DNA of 64,000 nucleotides from Candidatus Gastranaerophilales bacterium (GTDB lineage: Bacteria; Cyanobacteriota; Vampirovibrionia; Gastranaerophilales; Gastranaerophilaceae). Each line of letters opens with the position of its first letter. The first letter of the stretch is position 1. Of this stretch, positions 39,300-48,665 are shown one piece after another. The stretch lies in assembly GCA_028693235.1 (NCBI GenBank), contig JAQUVW010000003.1:308017-372016 (forward strand). Reading direction: 5' to 3'. Position numbers and translations under genes: made by a program. The notes beneath the pieces were generated by a model. That model ran no database searches, was not told where the DNA came from, and saw only the letters and a list, made by a program, of their open reading frames with translations.

Positions 39300-42125
39300 A
39301 TGAACGACAAAATTATCATAAGAAAAGCAAATCAACACAATCTTAAAAACGTCAGTTTGGATTTGCCAAAAAATGAATTAATTGTATTCACGGGTGTCAG
39401 CGGCTCAGGGAAAAGCTCTCTTGCCTTTGATACAATTTTTGCCGAAGGTCAAAGACGCTATATGGAAAGCCTATCTGTTTACGCAAGGCAATTTTTAGGA
39501 CAAATGGACAAACCTAACGTTGAAAGCATTGAAGGACTATCACCTGCTATTTCTATTGACCAAAAATCTACCAGCAACAATCCTCGTTCAACTGTTGGAA
39601 CTGTCACTGAAATTTATGATTATTTAAGACTTTTATATGCAAGAATAGGAACACCTCATTGTCCGGAATGCGGTAGCGAAATCAAGCCACAATCTATCGA
39701 CGAAATCGTTGACAAAATCATGAAGCTTAAAGAAGGTACCAAAATTCAGCTCCTTGCACCCTTAGTTAGAGGCAAAAAAGGTGAATACACAAACCTTATT
39801 GAAGAATTACGCCAAGAAGGCTTTATAAGGTTGCGTATTGACGGTAAAGTAATAAATACCGATGAAGAAGATGTAGAGCTCGCAAAAACAACAAAACACA
39901 CAATTGAAGTAGTTGTCGACAGACTCGTCATCAAGGATAGTGCTAAAGCTCGGCTCGCAGACAGTGCTCAAATTGCTCTAAAAAAAGCAAATGGATTAAT
40001 GCTTGTTGATGTTGTTGACGGAAAAGAAATGATTTTCTCTGAAAAACTCGCTTGCCCATCTTGCAATTTGAGTTTTGAAGAACTTGCACCCAGAATTTTT
40101 AGCTTCAACAATCCTTATGGAGCTTGCTCTGCCTGCTCGGGAATCGGTGCTTTTTTCAAAGTAAACCCAAAATTAATCGTACCAGACCCTACAAAATCAC
40201 TAAAAGATGGGGCTGTTTATCCTTGGGCACGGACTGGAAATCCCTATTATCAAGCTATATTATCTTCGGTTGCTGAAGAATACGACATTGATATGTCAAT
40301 GCCTTTTGAACAACTTTCAAAAGAACATCAGCAAATTATATTATACGGAAGCGGCAAAAACAAAGTCCGCTTAAAATATCAAGAATTTGGCACGTCAAAA
40401 TGGGTTGCAAGAAACAGACCTTTTGAGGGCGTAATCCCTTATTATACAAAAAGATACAATGAAACAGGCTCGGAAGATATGAGGGAAGAAATTCAAAAAT
40501 ATATGACGGAAACCCCTTGTCCTGAATGTAACGGAGCAAGATTGAAACCTTTCCCGCTAGCTGTCACAATCCAAGATAAAAATATAAATGAGGTTTGCCA
40601 TTTATCAATTAAAAATGCTTTTTCTTTCTTTTCAAACTTGTTTTTGGAGCTTGATGACTATAAACTCACAATCGCAAAACAGCTTTTAGAAGAAATTAGA
40701 GCAAGGCTAAAATTCTTACTAGATGTGGGGTTAGGCTACATTGACCTTGCAAGAATGGCAAGAACTCTATCTGGCGGCGAAGCTCAAAGAATAAGACTCG
40801 CAACTCAAATAGGAAGCGGACTTTCAGGTGTTTTGTATGTACTTGATGAGCCATCTATAGGATTGCATCAACTCAACAACGATATGTTGATAAATACACT
40901 TATTCACCTTAGAAATCTTGGAAACACACTTATAGTCGTAGAGCATGACGAAGATACTATAAGAAGTGCCGACCACATAGTAGATATAGGACCAAAAGCC
41001 GGCGTCAACGGTGGTAAAATAATAGCCCAAGGTTCACTTGAAGATATCGAAAAGGCAAAAGAATCTTTAACAGGACAATACTTGAGCGAGAAGCTAAAAA
41101 TAGAAGTGCCTAAAATTAGAAGAAATGGTAACGGGCAATTTTTAGAAATATCTGACGCTCATTTAAACAACCTTAAACACCTCGATTTAAAAATTCCTAT
41201 GGGCAAAATTGTAGCACTGACAGGCGTTAGCGGTTCCGGCAAATCTACTCTTATGCAAGATTTAATTTACGAATACGCACTTCATAAATTAAGAGGAAAT
41301 AAACCTAAACCAATTGGAGTCAAAGAAATTAAAGGCTTTGAAAATATCGATAAAATTATTGATATAGACCAATCACCGATAGGTAGAACTCCTCGCTCAA
41401 ACCCCGCTACATACACAGATGTATTTTCGCACATTAGAGATTTATATGCAAAAACAGCAGAAGCAAAAGTTAGAGGATACAAGCCCGGAAGATTTAGTTT
41501 TAACGTAAAAGGCGGACGTTGTGAAGCTTGCAAGGGTGACGGCGTTTTAAAAATAGAAATGAATTTTTTATCAGATGTCTTCGTAAAATGCGACGTCTGC
41601 AAAGGCAAACGCTACAACAGAGAAACTCTTGAGGTTAAATACAAAGGAAAAGATATCTCCGAGGTGCTTGATATGAGTGTTGCTGAGGCTTTAGAGTTTT
41701 TTAAAAATGTACCAAAAATAAAAAACAGATTGCAAACATTATATGATGTCGGCTTAGACTATATCAAGCTTGGGCAAAGTGCAACAACCCTATCCGGAGG
41801 TGAAGCACAAAGAATTAAATTGGCAGCTGAACTCAACAAAAAAGCTACCGGCAAAACGCTCTATCTCTTAGATGAGCCAACAGTAGGGCTTCACTGGTAT
41901 GACCTTGATAAACTTATAATAATTTTAAACAAACTCGCAGATAACGGCAATACGATTTTGATAATTGAACACAATCTTGATTTAATAAAAACTGTTGACC
42001 ACATCATAGATTTAGGACCTATGGGCGGTGATGAAGGCGGGTATATAGTAGCTGAAGGGACTCCCGAAGAAGTTGCTCAAAATCAAAATTCATACACCGG
42101 ACAATACTTGAAAAAAATGCTATAA
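39300..42125 (+). CDS. uvrA: excinuclease ABC subunit A
   Basis: 941 residues from ATG 39300 (an in-frame TTG at 39282 is less likely). UvrA recognises DNA damage in nucleotide excision repair. Two ABC ATPase modules: Walker A 'GVSGSGKSSLAFDTIFAEGQ' and 'GVSGSGKSTLMQDLIY', with signature 'LSGGEAQRIRLA' twice. Zinc fingers appear around 'CPECGSEIKP' and 'CEACKGDGVLKIEM ... CDVCKGKRY'. There is no Shine-Dalgarno. GATAAT ends six bases before the ATG, so this may be a leaderless message. The 3' end overlaps the convergent GT9 gene by 6 bases. Confidence 0.98.
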   Translation: MNDKIIIRKANQHNLKNVSLDLPKNELIVFTGVSGSGKSSLAFDTIFAEGQRRYMESLSVYARQFLGQMDKPNVESIEGLSPAISIDQKSTSNNPRSTVGTVTEIYDYLRLLYARIGTPHCPECGSEIKPQSIDEIVDKIMKLKEGTKIQLLAPLVRGKKGEYTNLIEELRQEGFIRLRIDGKVINTDEEDVELAKTTKHTIEVVVDRLVIKDSAKARLADSAQIALKKANGLMLVDVVDGKEMIFSEKLACPSCNLSFEELAPRIFSFNNPYGACSACSGIGAFFKVNPKLIVPDPTKSLKDGAVYPWARTGNPYYQAILSSVAEEYDIDMSMPFEQLSKEHQQIILYGSGKNKVRLKYQEFGTSKWVARNRPFEGVIPYYTKRYNETGSEDMREEIQKYMTETPCPECNGARLKPFPLAVTIQDKNINEVCHLSIKNAFSFFSNLFLELDDYKLTIAKQLLEEIRARLKFLLDVGLGYIDLARMARTLSGGEAQRIRLATQIGSGLSGVLYVLDEPSIGLHQLNNDMLINTLIHLRNLGNTLIVVEHDEDTIRSADHIVDIGPKAGVNGGKIIAQGSLEDIEKAKESLTGQYLSEKLKIEVPKIRRNGNGQFLEISDAHLNNLKHLDLKIPMGKIVALTGVSGSGKSTLMQDLIYEYALHKLRGNKPKPIGVKEIKGFENIDKIIDIDQSPIGRTPRSNPATYTDVFSHIRDLYAKTAEAKVRGYKPGRFSFNVKGGRCEACKGDGVLKIEMNFLSDVFVKCDVCKGKRYNRETLEVKYKGKDISEVLDMSVAEALEFFKNVPKIKNRLQTLYDVGLDYIKLGQSATTLSGGEAQRIKLAAELNKKATGKTLYLLDEPTVGLHWYDLDKLIIILNKLADNGNTILIIEHNLDLIKTVDHIIDLGPMGGDEGGYIVAEGTPEEVAQNQNSYTGQYLKKML

Positions 42126-43094
42126 AGACAAAAATCTCTCAATTACATCATTTACTTCAATTGCGTCATAATTCTCACTATAATTAGAATAAGTGATAAT
42201 TTTAGATTTCTCTTCGTATCCCCACATTTCAAAATGGTCATCCGGCATCAACGCAACTATCGGCTTGCCATAAGCAGCTGCAATATGCAATGTCCCCGTA
42301 TCAACAGTTATAATTGAGCCACAGGCTCTTATTATCCCACATAACTCATCAATACTAGTTTGACCTGCAAGGTCTACAAAATCTGCTTTTATCTCACCTT
42401 CCATAAAGCTCGAATAAGGAGCCCCTATAACCACGGGAGTTTTGTGCAAAATATTTAATTTTTGCAAAAGTTCAGAAGTTTTATCTACGCTCCAACAATA
42501 ATTTAGCGAAATGACAACCATATTTTCAAAAGGTTCGTTGGTATAATAACGAAGAATTTTTTCTGAATGAGCCAAAACCTCATCTGAAACATCAAAAGAA
42601 AGCTCAAAATCTCTATTTTCTACTAATCCTGTATCAAAATTTATATAATTTCCATATTCTTTGGTCTTTTTTATAGGTTTTGAGTAAATATCCTTATACA
42701 TTTTATCTGTCAAGAAATATTTGTAAAATTTAGAATCTTTCCAATCTGAAATCCTTCTTTTTGCTCCCAACAGTAATGCCAAAAGATTTCCCCTGTTATA
42801 GCGATGCACAACAAAAGCATAATCTGCATTTTTTAATTTTTTATTTTCTTTCAAAAAAGAAAATAAGCCATTAAGTCCTTTGTGAGCGTTTTTTTTGTCA
42901 AAGATAATTACATCATCGACTTCGGGAATAAATTTGGCAACCTCTGCCCCATAAGGACCTGCAATAAAATACAACTTATGTTCGGGATATTTTAATTTCA
43001 GCTCCTTGCAAAGTGGTGACGTAACGATTACATCACCGAGTTTTCCCTCATTGATTACTAATATTTTTTTTTCTATTTCTTTTTTATCAAACAA
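42120..43094 (-). CDS. glycosyltransferase family 9 (heptosyltransferase-like)
   Basis: 324 residues, TTG start. GT9 fold: 'KILVINEGKLGDVIVTSPL' at the N-terminus, 'ADYAFVVHRYNRGNLLAL', 'VVISLNYCWSVDKTSELLQ', and the donor-binding 'LAGQTSIDELCGIIRACGSI' and 'ITVDTGTLHIAAAYGKPIVA'. Members transfer heptose or related sugars to lipopolysaccharide core from ADP-sugars. It overlaps the 3' end of the GT39 gene by 22 bases, so the two envelope glycosyltransferases are coupled. Exact donor and acceptor are unknown. Confidence 0.9.
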   Translation of the reverse strand: MFDKKEIEKKILVINEGKLGDVIVTSPLCKELKLKYPEHKLYFIAGPYGAEVAKFIPEVDDVIIFDKKNAHKGLNGLFSFLKENKKLKNADYAFVVHRYNRGNLLALLLGAKRRISDWKDSKFYKYFLTDKMYKDIYSKPIKKTKEYGNYINFDTGLVENRDFELSFDVSDEVLAHSEKILRYYTNEPFENMVVISLNYCWSVDKTSELLQKLNILHKTPVVIGAPYSSFMEGEIKADFVDLAGQTSIDELCGIIRACGSIITVDTGTLHIAAAYGKPIVALMPDDHFEMWGYEEKSKIITYSNYSENYDAIEVNDVIERFLSL

Positions 43095-44764
43095 TATTTT
43101 TTACCTATCGAAATTGTTTTATACTCAAATTTATTATCCAATGAGTCCATATTTTTGATTTTAACAACAATATAAGCATCAGGATTATTGTGAGAGTAGT
43201 CTTTTAACCATTGAATATCATCTTCTGTATGATAATCAACAAATCCTTCATAATAATAATTCAAGCTATATCTTCTTCCAAAATCAAATGTAGCAAGCTT
43301 TGCCTTTTCGCTTCTGGCTTTTAATGCGTATTCAATTAAGTCATTTTCGCCAAATGAACACATATAGTTAAAAACGCTGTTTGCACTTATAATAACTATA
43401 CCTACCATCAAGGCTATATGCATTGAAAATACAACCCATCTTCTTTTTAAAAGTGCTCCGGAAATTGCTAAAACAGGAACTACCGTAAATAAAATTATCG
43501 CAGGAATTCTGAAGGTATTAATCCCGGAAGCAACATCAGGCTTTAAAAACAACGGCGTAAACAATCCGCCCACAGCTGCAATTAAAAATATTGAATTTAA
43601 AATTATAGTTGATATTGTTATAGATTTTTTACTTGATGAAAAATAAATATATTGGGTCCAAAAATAGCCCAACAAATACGCTGCAAAAGCATACACCGGC
43701 AAAATATATGTCGGCAATTTTGTACTAGCTGAACTAAAGAATAAAAATGCAAATAAAAATGCAATTACGTTTAGCACAAGGAACTTAGTTACATCAAATA
43801 AAGACTCCCATTTTGTCTTTATTTCTGAATATTTTCCAACTGAAAAATATGATTTTGAATCTAAGACAAAAGTTTTGATTTTTTCAATTATCATTGATAC
43901 AAAAGTGAATATCCACGGCAAAAAACCAACCGCAAATACAAATATATAGAAGTACCAAGCTTCTTCTCTGCCAAGCTCTTCCGAGCCTACAAATCGAGCC
44001 AAATGGTGCTTTATTATATATTCATGGAAAAACAAATGACCATGCGTTTGCAACATATTAATATGCCAAGGAATGGTTATCAAAAAGAACAGAGCTACAC
44101 CTGTTAAAAAGTATTGTGGCTTGAAGATTTCTTTAATTTTCCCTGAAACTAAATAAGCAAAAAACATTGTTCCAAAAGGTAAAATAAAACCCGGAATTCC
44201 TTTAGCCAAAATAGCTAGAGCTGAAAAAATATAAAAAGCCCACCAATAATATTTTTTCTTATTTTCTGCTGTGAAAAAAGTCATAAAACCGGACAAAACA
44301 GAAAGTATAATAAATGATGAAAGAAATATATCAAGAATAGCAATCCTTGATAACACGATAAATTCAAAGCTTGTCGCCATAATCAACGCAGAAACGAAGC
44401 CAAATGTTCTTGAAACAATCCTACTACCTACTCCAAAAACAGAAAGAACTGTAATCGTAGCAATTATAGCGATTGGCAACCGTGCTATAGTTTCAGAAAT
44501 TTGCCCGAATAAAGTGAAAAACGAGTTCAATATCCAAAAATATAGTGGAGGTTTTTCAAAGAAAAATTCATTGTTTAGTTTAAGGGTCATCCAGTCATGT
44601 GCGTTCAACATATCTCTTGCTATTGACACATATCTTGTTTCGTCAACATCAATCAAAGGATAATTTCCTACATTATAGAAATATAAAAAATAGCAAACAA
44701 CCAGCAATCCAAAAAACGCGAAGCCTGTTTTGTGTGCTTTTACATAATTAACAAGTTTTTCCAT
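43073..44764 (-). CDS. ArnT/PMT-type glycosyltransferase family 39 membrane protein
   Basis: 563 residues with about a dozen membrane helices. The first periplasmic loop has the catalytic motif 'YPLIDVDETRYVSIARDML' and 'FFEKPPLYFWILNSFF', shared by ArnT and protein O-mannosyltransferases. These enzymes take polyprenyl-phosphate sugars and attach them to lipid A or proteins outside the membrane. A soluble C-terminal region follows ('YYEGFVDYHTEDDIQWLKDY'). GAGGGAG lies four bases before the ATG. It is downstream of gcvPA (23 bases) and upstream of the GT9 gene, so may be co-transcribed with the glycine-cleavage genes. Confidence 0.9.
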   Translation of the reverse strand: MEKLVNYVKAHKTGFAFFGLLVVCYFLYFYNVGNYPLIDVDETRYVSIARDMLNAHDWMTLKLNNEFFFEKPPLYFWILNSFFTLFGQISETIARLPIAIIATITVLSVFGVGSRIVSRTFGFVSALIMATSFEFIVLSRIAILDIFLSSFIILSVLSGFMTFFTAENKKKYYWWAFYIFSALAILAKGIPGFILPFGTMFFAYLVSGKIKEIFKPQYFLTGVALFFLITIPWHINMLQTHGHLFFHEYIIKHHLARFVGSEELGREEAWYFYIFVFAVGFLPWIFTFVSMIIEKIKTFVLDSKSYFSVGKYSEIKTKWESLFDVTKFLVLNVIAFLFAFLFFSSASTKLPTYILPVYAFAAYLLGYFWTQYIYFSSSKKSITISTIILNSIFLIAAVGGLFTPLFLKPDVASGINTFRIPAIILFTVVPVLAISGALLKRRWVVFSMHIALMVGIVIISANSVFNYMCSFGENDLIEYALKARSEKAKLATFDFGRRYSLNYYYEGFVDYHTEDDIQWLKDYSHNNPDAYIVVKIKNMDSLDNKFEYKTISIGKKYCLIKKK

Positions 44765-44787
44765 TTTACTCCCTCGTGCTCTGTGGA

Positions 44788-46086
44788 TTATACATTTTCC
44801 AAATATAAGTCAATTTGAGATTGGTTATTAAGTTCAGTAGTCGCAACTAATATTTTTTTATCGTCTAGTTTTAGACCGCCTAAGATACCTGCCTCTTTAA
44901 GCTTTTTCAAGTAATTATCAGAATCTTCAACCTCTAATACAAATTCATTAAAGAAATCTTTAGACAAAACTTTATATCCTTTTTTAGCAAGGTTTTCAGC
45001 TAAAGAATGAGCAGCTTTTGCACTCAAGTAAGCAACTTGACTCATTCCGTTTTTCCCCATTACAGACATATAAACAGTAGAATTTAATGCGACAAGTGCT
45101 TGGTTTGAGCAAATATTACTTGTAGCTTTTTCTCTTCTGATATGTTGCTCACGAGCTTGCAACGTCAACGTAAAAGCTTGTTTTCCATCTGCATCGACTG
45201 TTCTACCGACAATTCTTCCCGGAAGCTGTCTTTTATTCTTGTCAACAGTTGCAATTACACCTGCATATGGACCGCCAAAGCAAACTGGATTGCCTAACGA
45301 TTGAATATCGCCTACCACAATATCTGCACCGTATTCAGATGGTTTTTTTAGTGCCATAAGACTAATCAAATCAACGCAAGCTACTATCAATGTTTTTGAA
45401 TTTTCTTTAATTTTTTGAAGCAAATCCATCTCCTCAATTTCTCCGAAATAATTAGGAGATTGAGCCAAAACTGCCGCATAATCATTTGAGATTATCTTGT
45501 CTTCGCTGCCTTTAAAATCGGTTTTAAAATTTTTAAACGGTATAAATTCCAATTTTATATCAGCTGCGTGAGCGTATGTTTTTATAACATTAATATACTC
45601 AGGATTTATCGCCTCAGAAACTAATATTTTGTCTTTTTTTGTAATCCGAGAAGCCATCAACATAGCTTCAGCACAAGCATTTCCCGCATCATACACGGAA
45701 GCATTCGAAACATCCATGCCTGTCAAATCGCAAATCATAGATTGAAATTCATAAATAACTTGCAAAGTACCTTGAGAAATTTCAGGCTGATAGGGGGTGT
45801 AAGCCGTGTTGAATTCAAATCTTGAAGATATCTCAGAAACGCAAGCGGGAACATATCTTTTGTATGCACCACCACCCAAAAAGCATAACAAATCAGTGTT
45901 ATTTTGCTTAGCGAGCAATGTAACAAGATTTTTCGTATCCGGCTCATTCAATCCTTCAGGAAGGTCTAAACCATCGAGTCTAGCTTCTTTTGGTATTTTT
46001 TCAAAGAAATCGGAAACAGATGATACACCTATTTCTTCAAGCATTTGTTGTTTAATTGCTTCAGGGTTTGCGACAAAATTTTTCAT
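44788..46086 (-). CDS. gcvPA: glycine dehydrogenase (decarboxylating) subunit 1
   Basis: 432 residues, the N-terminal half of the P protein in its split form. With subunit 2 (GcvPB, which carries the PLP lysine) it decarboxylates glycine and passes the aminomethyl group to GcvH. Motifs: 'LCFLGGGAYKRYVPACVSEI', 'FNTAYTPYQPEISQGTLQVI', 'FQSMICDLTGMDVSNASVYD', 'GDIQSLGNPVCFGGPYAGVI' and 'REQHIRREKATSNICSNQAL'. It follows gcvH with a one-base overlap. Subunit 2 is not downstream and is not found elsewhere in the window. Confidence 0.95.
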   Translation of the reverse strand: MKNFVANPEAIKQQMLEEIGVSSVSDFFEKIPKEARLDGLDLPEGLNEPDTKNLVTLLAKQNNTDLLCFLGGGAYKRYVPACVSEISSRFEFNTAYTPYQPEISQGTLQVIYEFQSMICDLTGMDVSNASVYDAGNACAEAMLMASRITKKDKILVSEAINPEYINVIKTYAHAADIKLEFIPFKNFKTDFKGSEDKIISNDYAAVLAQSPNYFGEIEEMDLLQKIKENSKTLIVACVDLISLMALKKPSEYGADIVVGDIQSLGNPVCFGGPYAGVIATVDKNKRQLPGRIVGRTVDADGKQAFTLTLQAREQHIRREKATSNICSNQALVALNSTVYMSVMGKNGMSQVAYLSAKAAHSLAENLAKKGYKVLSKDFFNEFVLEVEDSDNYLKKLKEAGILGGLKLDDKKILVATTELNNQSQIDLYLENV

Positions 46087-46469
46087 TAGTTAGCGACTTC
46101 TTCCTTATAATCTTCATACTCCATCAAATCCACTGAATCTGCGTGGAAATCATCTGCTTCAATTTTAATTAACCAGCCTTTTTCATAAGCATCATCATTT
46201 AACAATTCAGGGCTATCCAATAGAGTTTCGTTAATTTCTACGATTTTGCCTGAAATAGGCATATAAATCTCAGAGGCAGCTTTAACAGATTCAATAGTTC
46301 CGAAAACTTCTCCCTTATGAAATGTAGAATCAACATCAGGAAGCTCTATAAAAACTATATCTCCTAATTGTTCCACGGCAAAATCTGTCAATCCTACAGT
46401 ATAAATTCCGTCTTTTTCAACTACATATTCGTGACTTTTTGTGCATAAAATACCTTCTGGTATGTTCAT
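46086..46469 (-). CDS. gcvH: glycine cleavage system H protein
   Basis: 127 residues. Lipoyl carrier shuttling intermediates between P, T and L proteins. The lipoylated Lys lies in 'FGTIESVKAASEIYMPISGK'; the flanking 'VGLTDFAVEQLGDIVFIELP' and 'LNDDAYEKGWLIKIEADD' are canonical. It is encoded between gcvT and gcvPA, 20 bases after gcvT with its own ribosome site, and overlaps the gcvPA start by one base. Confidence 0.97.
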   Translation of the reverse strand: MNIPEGILCTKSHEYVVEKDGIYTVGLTDFAVEQLGDIVFIELPDVDSTFHKGEVFGTIESVKAASEIYMPISGKIVEINETLLDSPELLNDDAYEKGWLIKIEADDFHADSVDLMEYEDYKEEVAN

Positions 46470-46489
46470 CGAAAATCTCCTTTTTTGAG

Positions 46490-47596
46490 TTAATTAACCT
46501 TGTTTTTTTTATCAACGAACGGTCTTTTTACGACCTTTGCATTGTACAATTTATTTCTTACCATGATTTGTATTACAGAATCAACCTTTACACCTGAATC
46601 GGTTGAAACGTAACCCAATCCGATATTTTTACCTAAAGAAGGGGAAAATCCGCCACTTGTAACGTGTCCTATTTTTTCTCCGTCTTTATATATTTCATAC
46701 TCGTGACGAGCTATTGCTCTATCTATCATCTCAAACCCGATAAGTTTCTTTTTAACGCCGTTTTTTAATTGCTCAAATATAACCGATTTCCCGTTATAAT
46801 CGTCGGTTTTAGTTTTTGAAACAGACCAATTTAAACAAGCTTCAATAGGGGTCGTTGTTTCATCCATGTCGTTTCCGTAAAGATGTAGTGCAGCCTCTAA
46901 TCTCAATGTGTCACGAGCCCCAAGTCCTATTGGTTTTATACCGAATTCTTTACCTGCTTCTAGTAAATAATTCCACAAAGGAGCTGAAACCTCATTTCTT
47001 ACAAGGATTTCAAAGCCGTCTTCACCTGTATAACCTGTTCTTGAAACAAAAACATTTATATTAAAAAGCTCTGCTGCTTTTATTGTAAAAAATGCAGGTT
47101 GATAATTTTTTCGCACCCCTATTTTTTCCATCAAATCAGTAGCTTTAGGACCTTGAAGTGCAAACAAGGAATAGTTATGGGATTGGTTTTCGATATTGAC
47201 ATCAAAACCGAGTTTGTTTCTAACCATCCAGTTCAAATCCTCGTCAATCCTAGCCGCATTGACAATAATTAAATATTTCGAATCAGCCAATTTATAAATA
47301 ATAAGGTCATCAATCATGCAACCTTCTTTGTTTATCAATTGGCAATATATAGCTTTTTCATCAGTTAACTTGGCAACATTTTGAGGAACAAGTTTTTGCA
47401 AATAAGGAAGTGCGTCAGAGCCGGTCACAAAAAGCTCACCCATATGAGAAACATCAAAAATTCCAACATTGTTTCTGACAGTGTTATGTTCTTCAATTAT
47501 GCTTGTATATTGAACAGGCATCTCCCAACCGGCAAATGAAACCATTTTAGCCCCAAGCTTTAACTGTTCTTCATGTAAAAAAGTTTTCTTATCCAT
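46490..47596 (-). CDS. gcvT: glycine cleavage system aminomethyltransferase (T protein)
   Basis: 368 residues. It transfers the one-carbon unit to tetrahydrofolate and releases ammonia. Signatures: 'MVSFAGWEMPVQYTSIIEEH', 'VGIFDVSHMGELFVTG', 'TGYTGEDGFEILV', 'PIGLGARDTLRLEAALHLYG' and 'TSGGFSPSLGKNIGLGYV'. It is first in gcvT-gcvH-gcvPA. AGGAG is nine bases upstream. Only 53 bases separate it from the upstream rnhC stop, which is too little for the tandem glycine riboswitch often found before this operon. Confidence 0.97.
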   Translation of the reverse strand: MDKKTFLHEEQLKLGAKMVSFAGWEMPVQYTSIIEEHNTVRNNVGIFDVSHMGELFVTGSDALPYLQKLVPQNVAKLTDEKAIYCQLINKEGCMIDDLIIYKLADSKYLIIVNAARIDEDLNWMVRNKLGFDVNIENQSHNYSLFALQGPKATDLMEKIGVRKNYQPAFFTIKAAELFNINVFVSRTGYTGEDGFEILVRNEVSAPLWNYLLEAGKEFGIKPIGLGARDTLRLEAALHLYGNDMDETTTPIEACLNWSVSKTKTDDYNGKSVIFEQLKNGVKKKLIGFEMIDRAIARHEYEIYKDGEKIGHVTSGGFSPSLGKNIGLGYVSTDSGVKVDSVIQIMVRNKLYNAKVVKRPFVDKKNKVN

Positions 47597-47625
47597 TAGA
47601 CGTTTCTCCTAATTGTTTTTAGCTT

Positions 47626-47653
47626 ATTTTATGGTGTCATGTCAAGTTTTCAA
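47626..47653 (-). promoter_or_regulatory. promoter of the gcvT-gcvH-gcvPA operon
   Basis: Minus strand TTGAAA (47653-47648), 16 bases, TAAAAT (47631-47626). The -35 box lies in the last codons of rnhC. Confidence 0.65.
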
Positions 47654-48531
47654 GAAAGAACTTGAGTGGCAGTTTTGAAATGCATTTTAGCAACTTCATT
47701 AAGTGAGTCTTTTCCGTTTTTAGAAACAAACAATTTGCCTTGCTCCAAAACCTTACTTGATGCACCTTTAGGAAGATTTATCGAGTATTTACCGCTCAAC
47801 TCATCCATTCTCTTTACATACTCCGCTCTTGCGATAATAGACGCCGCCGCAACTGCTATATTGCTTTCACCCCTGACTCTTTGCTCCAATTTTATTTTTT
47901 GTCCGTTTTTCATCAAGGCATTTAAAATAAGACTTTCATCACCAAATTTGTCAGAGAGTGCATATTCGCAAGGGCTTTTTTCCAGAATATTTTCTATAGC
48001 TCTGGCATGTCCCCAAGCCAATAATTTATTTAGGTTTTTAAATTTAGAATAAAGTTCATTATATTTTTTAGGGCTCATTACAACAACCGAATGAACAGAG
48101 TTGTTGCGGATATGGGCAGCTAATTTCCTGATTTTTATATCATCAAGTTTTTTGCTGTCTTTGACTCCAAGTTCTTTAAATAAGCTTTTATTTTTTTCAT
48201 TAACTTGAACACCTGCAACCACAAGCGGTCCAAAGAAATCACCCTTTCCGGACTCGTCAGTTCCGATATATACAGGAAAATCAAGCTCAGCCGTTTCATT
48301 TTCAGCCAAAGAAGCTTTGCCCATAATCGCAGAGATTTCATTGATTATTCCATCAGACTCTTTGCCTTGGACAAGGATTTTTCCGCTTTCATAATAAGTA
48401 ACCTGCCAAAGAGGAGTTTTTGCTCGCCATACAGAATATTGAATTGCATCAAAAGAAGCTTCTTTCATTTGTAAAAGTTGTTTTACTTTTTCTGCATTTA
48501 TCGGGCTTATTTTTTCACTAAAAGTACTCAT
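47650..48531 (-). CDS. rnhC: ribonuclease HIII
   Basis: 293 residues. It removes RNA from RNA/DNA hybrids. An N-terminal TBP-like substrate-binding domain (about 1-85) is followed by the RNase H fold with the HIII signature 'YIGTDESGKGDFFGPLVVAG', 'LGVKDSKKLDD', 'LLAWGHARAIENIL', and the late acidic site in 'ALSDKFGDESLI'. 'NIAVAAASIIARAEYVKRMD' completes the RNase HII/HIII core. The gene has no clear Shine-Dalgarno and is separated from gcvT by only 53 bases. Confidence 0.95.
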   Translation of the reverse strand: MSTFSEKISPINAEKVKQLLQMKEASFDAIQYSVWRAKTPLWQVTYYESGKILVQGKESDGIINEISAIMGKASLAENETAELDFPVYIGTDESGKGDFFGPLVVAGVQVNEKNKSLFKELGVKDSKKLDDIKIRKLAAHIRNNSVHSVVVMSPKKYNELYSKFKNLNKLLAWGHARAIENILEKSPCEYALSDKFGDESLILNALMKNGQKIKLEQRVRGESNIAVAAASIIARAEYVKRMDELSGKYSINLPKGASSKVLEQGKLFVSKNGKDSLNEVAKMHFKTATQVLS

Positions 48532-48665
48532 AGCTACTATGGTAGCACAATTTTATATTTATCATCATTACGCTTTGTAAAATTATTAAAAACATTCTGC
48601 GAAAATTATCTAAAAATAACATTTTCCAACTTTATACATATAAGATTTTAGCAGGGAATAAGAAT

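Noticed and set aside
47597..47649. Glycine riboswitch upstream of gcvT
   Set aside because: Only 53 bases are available and they hold a plain promoter; no tandem aptamer core is visible.
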